Position numbers and translations under genes: made by a program. 64,000 bases of DNA from Bryopsis sp. KO-2023 (lineage: Eukaryota; Chlorophyta; Ulvophyceae; Bryopsidales; Bryopsidaceae): positions 1,426,001-1,490,000 of the forward strand of contig BSYQ01000009.1 in assembly GCA_030272585.1 (NCBI GenBank), written 5' to 3'. Under the pieces are notes generated by a model. It made no database searches. It was given only the letters and a program-made list of their open reading frames with translations, and was not told the DNA's origin. The stretch's first letter is position 1. Each line of letters opens with the position of its first letter. This document shows, piece after piece, positions 58,454 to 64,000 of this stretch.

Positions 58454-60868
58454 CTTGTTCTTTCCCAAGACTGTTAACTGCACAATGGGCAATTGTGAAG
58501 TGGTGAGGGGACGGAGGGAAAATCCTTCCAATGCTACATAACGATTTGACAGACCATCTGCATGACGCAGATGCAGCACAATCGATCAACACTCCATCAT
58601 GCAATGAAAAAACCGGTTTCAAGAATCCTTGAAAAGAGCAAAGACCCCCCTGTCCCCTCATTTCTGAATTCAGAATTGGGGGTTGATTTCGAGACCAACC
58701 CCCTCCAAAATGGAAACAATGGCGTCTTTTTCCTTTTCTTCCATCATATTTTCCCTATCAAATTTCGCTCAGTAACCTAAAGAAAAAAAACTCACCAAAG
58801 CGATGGCAGCAAAAAAAAAAGATCCTTGTTGTTCCCAGAAAAAACATCCAATATGCTTTTTACAAAACGACCTTGACTTTCTGAAATACAAACAGAAAAT
58901 GCCTGTTGGTGTGGAGTCACAAAAAAACACACAATTAGGGCTCAAATCTGCATATCAACCTCTTTTCATTGTTGGACACAATGCCAGACAAAGGGAGCAT
59001 CGATCCATTGGCTAATTCAGGTGCTCTTGCTGGTGCAAACATCTTAAAACATGTACGCCAAGCCGCCAACACACACAAAAAAAGCTTCTATTGAAAATAA
59101 ACGTGGTGAGAAGCGTTCGACCGTTGTGCGACAATCATAACCCTGACCATGAGGTCGGATTGTGGAGCAGGTTTCTGTTGCGTATCGAACGATCATTGGC
59201 CCGACACGATTATATACTGGTGTACACACGTGTGCTGACAGTTATTAATGAATATTGAGAATACCTGGTTTCAACGGCACAAATGGTCGTGAAGCCTGCC
59301 CCGGTTGCGTTGTTGGCCACGCACCCGTTCGTTATAAGGGGGGACGCCAGTTCGATTCTGGCCCGGGGCATTCTTTTTAACACCACTTTTTTCCCCAACC
59401 CAACCAGCCAGACTCAAAAACATCAAGAAAAGACAAAAGTGATTTGTTGAGCTCACAGTGCAACACATTCATTCCATAAAATGCTGAAAACATAACGGTC
59501 ATTTACTTCCAGGGACGGGATTGCACAGGCACTTTCAGAGTGGCTTTTAAGAGCTGGCACAGAAAGGAGTGGCTTCAGGTTAGATATCCTCTGATGCCCT
59601 TTGTTCACTTAGATGAGTGATATGAATAAGCTTGCAGTGAGTGCCGGAAAAATTGAGGCCTCACTCGAGTTTCTGTTGGGCTTATTTTAATGTTTATTTC
59701 CTGGAGGCAAATTTCAATGTTGCATTTGAGTGGTGGTGACTTTTGCTTTGTGCTGTTCTTTTTATTTTCAGCAATGTTTGTTTATCACTGTTTCAGCACA
59801 ATCGATCAACACTCCATCATGCAATGAAAAAACTGGTTTCAAGAATCCTTGCAAAGAGCAAAGATCCTGTCCCCTTTTCTGAATTCAGAATTGGGGGTTG
59901 ATTCCGAAACCAACCCCCTCCAAAATGGAAACAATGATGTCTTTTTCCTTTTCTTCCTTCACATTTTCCCTCTCAAATTTCGCTCAGTGACCTCCAGCAA
60001 AAAAAAACTCACCAAAACCTATTACAACTGGGTTCTAACCTTCACTATTTGTTTTTATTTTTGCCCATCCTGTGTTTTTCCCAAACCTCTGGACAGATGG
60101 ATTTTTCCCTTTTCTTTGTGATAGTAGCAAGGAAAATTATCTTTGTTGTTCCTAATATGCATTTTACAGAGCCATCTTGGCTTCTTGAAAAAAAAAACAA
60201 TTCATGCAGGAGTGGAGTCAAAAAAGAACACGCAAATCTGCATATCAACCTCTTTTCCATTGTTGGACGCAATGCCAGACACAGGGGGCATCGATCCATT
60301 GGCGAACTCAGGTGCTCATGCTGTTGGATTTCCCCTCACACCTAAAGAATAGCGTAGAATTCTGATTTAAATCATTTAAATGCTACAAATATGTAGCATG
60401 AATTTCACAGCACGGAGATTACCCCACGTCAGCGAGGGCAGCCGTCGACCGGATAGGAAAAATCACAGTATCCACGCAACAATAGTTCTCGTCAAGACTC
60501 CGGTCGTAGCGCCGTGCGTTATGCTGTTCCGGTATATTCCACGCGAAAACTTAACGAATCAATTCTCTTGGCTCATAAACGGATCATACCTGACATCCGT
60601 TGAACAAATCCAAACGCACGTTCTTGCGGCTTGTTACGCAATCCCAGGGATACTTCATTTCGCGAACCGTAAAAAAAAAAAGCGTTTGCGGCGGCTAAAA
60701 AACAAATTCAAGTTTGGGTTGCACCACTGCGTTATCTTTACAAGCATTCATTTGTTTCTTCTCTGATAACGTTATGAGTTTTGTGTCCTTGGTCGGCTGT
60801 TGATTGTGGGGTGTTTTTGAGTATAAGTTCGTTCCACGCTGGTTATCAAGTGTTTGGTGGTGAGAGCA
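58454..60868 (+). repeat. Segmental repeat, copy C (two partial tandem units; holds the empty site for the palindromic element)
   Basis: The block seen at 18,671 recurs at 58,454 and, in part, at 59,793 (CACAATCGATCAACACTCCA and onwards). The CTGCATATCAACCTC block occurs at 58,949 and 60,237. The conserved block is at 60,375-60,670. At 60,848-60,868 the sequence GTTTGGTGGTGAGAGCA is uninterrupted where copy A has the 2.7-kb CATACTATGG element, confirming that element's ends and its GTGGTGAG duplication. Confidence 0.82.
59298..59370 (+). tRNA. tRNA-like gene, copy 4
   Basis: Identical to copies 2 and 3, flanked by TTAATGAATATTGAGAATAC upstream and TTCTTTTTAAC downstream. Conserved flanks extend beyond the tRNA, so it moved as part of the segment. 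Confidence 0.6.
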
Positions 60869-61357
60869 AACACCAATGCAAGGACTGGGCGATTGAGGCA
60901 GATCCATACTTGACGTTTAGACGTTTCCGCAAGTTGGCGGCGAAAACGTTAAATACGGTGCAGAATCCGTCCTCAAATAGCTGAATGAGGATAATGGTGA
61001 GGGGAAACGATTTATCAATGACACCAACCTTTGCTGATCGCGCTCTCTGCGCGCGCAACCTGACATGCTGTGGTGACGCACGCGTCAATCATATCCGCTA
61101 GCAGCTGCATTCGAACAGCTATTCGTAGTAAACTGATTGCTGCTTTCACTTTCTTGTCTACAGACGGACGACGCTGGACGAGGGAGGCAACGCCCCGTTT
61201 GGGATATTTAAACGCAACTTTGGCTTGGTGATATCGGTGGTGGAGTGCGCTCCCTTTGCACTGTGGATTCTGCGCGTGGCCGTTCCCTTGTTGTGGGTAA
61301 CGCCGAGGGTGTGAGTTTTTTCTGCGCATCCACCAGGACTTTCGAGGGCGGTTGAAA

Positions 61358-62281
61358 ATGCAAGAGACCCAGCACGGATGGGGCCAGGCTCTTGAAAGTC
61401 CTTCGTACTACGGTTTCGCCCCCGCCACGCCTCCGGCTGTTCGATTCCTTCGACGCGGGGGCGCGAAACAGGACGAGGGCGAGCATCGGTACAAGAAATT
61501 TGAAGATCTGTGGGAAACCAAATGGCACGGTGAGTTACGATCCGCTGCAGTGTGCCAGTGGTTGATCCCAGGGCGGCTGCGTTGCCTTGGGGCTGTGCCT
61601 GTCGAGTTTTTTGTTGTCGGTTCCGGAACACTGTGATATTTTTGGATTCAGTAAGGGTATTACTGTATTCCGATACATCTCCTTTTCCCACTGCGCCGCT
61701 CCGCTGTCCGACGGCGATCGTCTCGCTGGGGAGGGGGGGTGCATGGCAGCAGCATCCATTGGGCGGCATCCATCGAGTGGCAGCGCCACTGAATGGATGG
61801 ATGTCGAGGGCGCGGGCGCGCCAATCACCATTTTCTAATTCGTTTCTATGCTGGAAGAGATTCAGCAGCTTCCAGATGATTTGTCACACTTTTTTGAGGT
61901 TCAGGAGTGTGAGAATTAGTTTCTGTGCCTTGCATGTGGATGGGTGTGGGTTTTCCTTCATGTGTTGAAAATTGAGCTGAAAATCGGGGCTGTGGGTTTG
62001 ATCTGGATCCAAGTTCTCAGAGTGAATGTGTGTGTGCATTCTGGACAGGTGCCTGCGACGTTTCCCTGGAGGATTTGGATGGCCAGCTGCTTCCCGAGCA
62101 TTCCTCCCTCAGTAGATCGTCCCTGATGAGGAGCCTCGGCCAACTGTTTGGCAGAAAACCCACTCCAAGCGAGCCCGAAAAATTCCAGCTGGCGGAAGGC
62201 TTCGAAGACTGGGGGATCCCCCCCTACCCCGAGGATTACGTCGATCCTGCCGAGCTACGGGCCGATGATTTTTATTCCTAG
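61358..62281 (+). CDS. Small unknown protein, two exons
   Basis: Exons 61358-61529 and 62049-62281 (clean cacg|gtgagt donor, ctggacag acceptor, phase 1), 134 residues. The first in-frame ATG begins MQETQHGWGQALESPSYYG; the frame is open further upstream, so an earlier exon is possible. Blocks: FEDLWETKWHG across the junction, ACDVSLEDLDGQLLPEHSS, SLMRSLGQLFGRKP, and an acidic Pro/Tyr tail (GIPPYPEDYVDPAELRADDF). There is no signal peptide, membrane segment or domain that I recognise. The splice phase and codon texture make it a believable gene. The upstream 450 bp is CpG-rich, as for a promoter. Confidence 0.6.
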
Positions 62282-64000
62282 AAAATGCAAAGGAAGAATC
62301 TAGCATGTGATTTGGTCCGAAAATACATTTCTCAAAGGGGCAGGATCGACCACAGAATCAGGGGAAAAAACAAGGGATATGTGAATTAGTATAACATGGT
62401 AGCACAATTAATGAGTCCATGGAAATTCTATGACTAGAAACGGGTCGGGTATGGGGTTCTTCAGAGTTGAAGAATTGGTTTTTTTTTTCTCTATTCTCCA
62501 ATCATTTTGTGAAGGATTGGGCAGGGGGGTTCAATGACGTATCGACAGGGCCGGCCTGCAGTTGACATTCAAACCTTGGGGCGGGAAAAATATTTGAATA
62601 TTGAATTTTGGAGCTTCATAATTGGGTTTGTACCATCTTGGGGTGGGGTTTGTCTGAAATATGTCTATTTGTTGTACATTTTGCGAATAGAGGGGTAGAG
62701 AAAGAGTGAGGAAGATAGAGTAAAGAGTGAGAGAGAGAGAAAGAAAAACCCACAATCAATTTATGGATACTCTCGTTGAGGGGGAAAAAATCAAAACATG
62801 AGAAAAAGGCGGAGGAAACGTTTTTGAAAGGGGGAGGAAGAAAAACATGCATGAAGGAGTTTTAAGGAAGGAAAGTTTGTTTAGTGAGCACAGTTCTATG
62901 AGAAGAGAAACAATGGGCTATATTGGAAAGAGTGAGTATGACTGGTTTTCTTGTCATATATATTTGCCATGTACAGAACGAGTTGACTCTATCTACCTGA
63001 GTCGATGCAAGATTTCGAAAGAGAGGTGGCGACACCACTTTGCCGGTTCTTCGATTCTGAATAATGGGAAAATTGAAGGGTTTGAGAGAATATATTTTTG
63101 TGCAATTTGCTGATTGATGAGTTGGGGATGAACCCCTAAGAATAGCTGTAATTGAAGAGAGAGAGAAGGGGGAACACAACCACCAAAAGAAAAAAAGAAA
63201 AAAAAAAGGCGAAAAAAAAGAGAAGGGGGGGATGGGGATTTTTACTTTTTCCTAACAAGAGAGACAAAAAAATGAAGCCAAAAGGGACGATGGTGGGGTG
63301 GGGTTCCTACAGGGTGTGTCGATTCTATGTCTGACTGTGCGTTGTCATCTAGACAGGGAATGGAGGCACGTGATTCTTCGTGAGTGCTCAATCTTGAGTC
63401 TGTCATCGAGTTTAAATTGGATGGCTGCGTGTTGGGGCAAACTGTCTAAAAACGTGCTCAATTCCATCAAGATATTTGACGCACAGTATGATCCAAAGGA
63501 TCAAAAAAAGAAAAAAGAAAAGAAATGAGGAAATGGAGACCTGGTGGGGGTTGTTTTTGGCTGAAACAAAAGACGATTCGAAACTCGGGAATTAAGAGTG
63601 AGGAGTGGAGTTCGGGGAAACGTATGCCGCGTGTATGTTTCTCATGTCTGATTTTCAATTCTTATTTTTGGAGATTTTTCTGGGTTTTTTTTGTTTTGGC
63701 TGTCCCTCAGGCGTCCAATCATCGTCCGATTTAACAGAAGTTTGAAAGGGTCCCAAGAAAAAAAGAAAAAGAAAAAGTGGATTTCAGAGCATAAAAAAGA
63801 AAATTAAACAAAATGCAAAAACAGGGTGGGACGGAGAGGGAGAAACTTTGTTCGAAGAGATTTGCGCATTTCTCTTAGTAGTTATGATAACTAAATTCTG
63901 ATATATTTTTTTTTATTTTCTATAAAAAAATTGAAGAGTGTTGTTATTCGAATCCTGTGTTTTTTTGATACGTTTGTTTTCTTTATTGCACAGTCAGTAA
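62282..64000. other. Gene-free 3' stretch
   Basis: 3' flank of the small unknown gene. Purine-rich with a GAGAGAGAGA tract near 62,728 and A/G-rich runs near 63,180-63,230. No supported exon, RNA or element. Confidence 0.45.

Overview
This is an intron-rich nuclear window from a eukaryote. The best guess is a green-lineage, probably streptophyte-type, alga. The clues are a plant-like ribosomal protein uS2/RPSA core, secreted proteins with a plant-LTP-like eight-cysteine pattern fused to proline-rich linkers and a fasciclin (FAS1) domain, an intraflagellar-transport gene (so a flagellated lineage), and a chromodomain Ty3/Gypsy element with a plant-style zinc knuckle. The lineage call is inference. 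Introns are mostly 70-300 bp with GT-AG borders.

Layout: 1-3,464 holds the C-terminal half of WDR35/IFT121 (+). 4,027-5,115 is intronless RPSA (+). 6,409-8,424 is a minus-strand ankyrin-repeat gene. 10,034-13,724 is a 17-exon secreted protein built of one-exon cysteine modules in the order ABC ABC ABC AC. 14,989-17,950 is a 10-exon secreted protein (8-Cys domain, Pro/Gln/Glu stalk, FAS1 domain). 18,671-20,254 is a segmental repeat carrying a tRNA-like gene. 20,255-24,994 is a von Willebrand A-domain host relic with palindromic hAT-like elements beside and inside it. 24,995-28,047 is mostly non-genic, with a LINE fragment.

28,048-53,765 is a nest of three LTR elements: an outer element (244-bp LTRs), a middle element (31,071-47,911) and an inner intact-looking Ty3/Gypsy chromovirus (32,025-39,585). 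Each has a 5-bp target duplication. 54,734-55,784 is a short paralogue of the 8-Cys gene with one apparent frame break. 56,160-60,868 is more of the segmental repeat with three further tRNA-like copies. 61,358-62,281 is an unknown two-exon gene. The rest is gene-free.

The most unusual content is a set of short DNA elements with the same plan. Terminal inverted repeats enclose arms made of one short word repeated many times (GATCGG, TTACGG or ACCGAAAAC), and the arms enclose one or two class-II tRNA-like modules with a canonical B box (GGTTCGAATCC). Four copies have perfect 8-bp target duplications, including one inserted inside its own relative. The secreted genes form a loose cluster with shared features (signal peptide, phase-1 modular exons, acidic proline-rich linkers, a shared [T/A]FERS exon start), suggesting cell-wall or extracellular-matrix proteins that arose by exon duplication.
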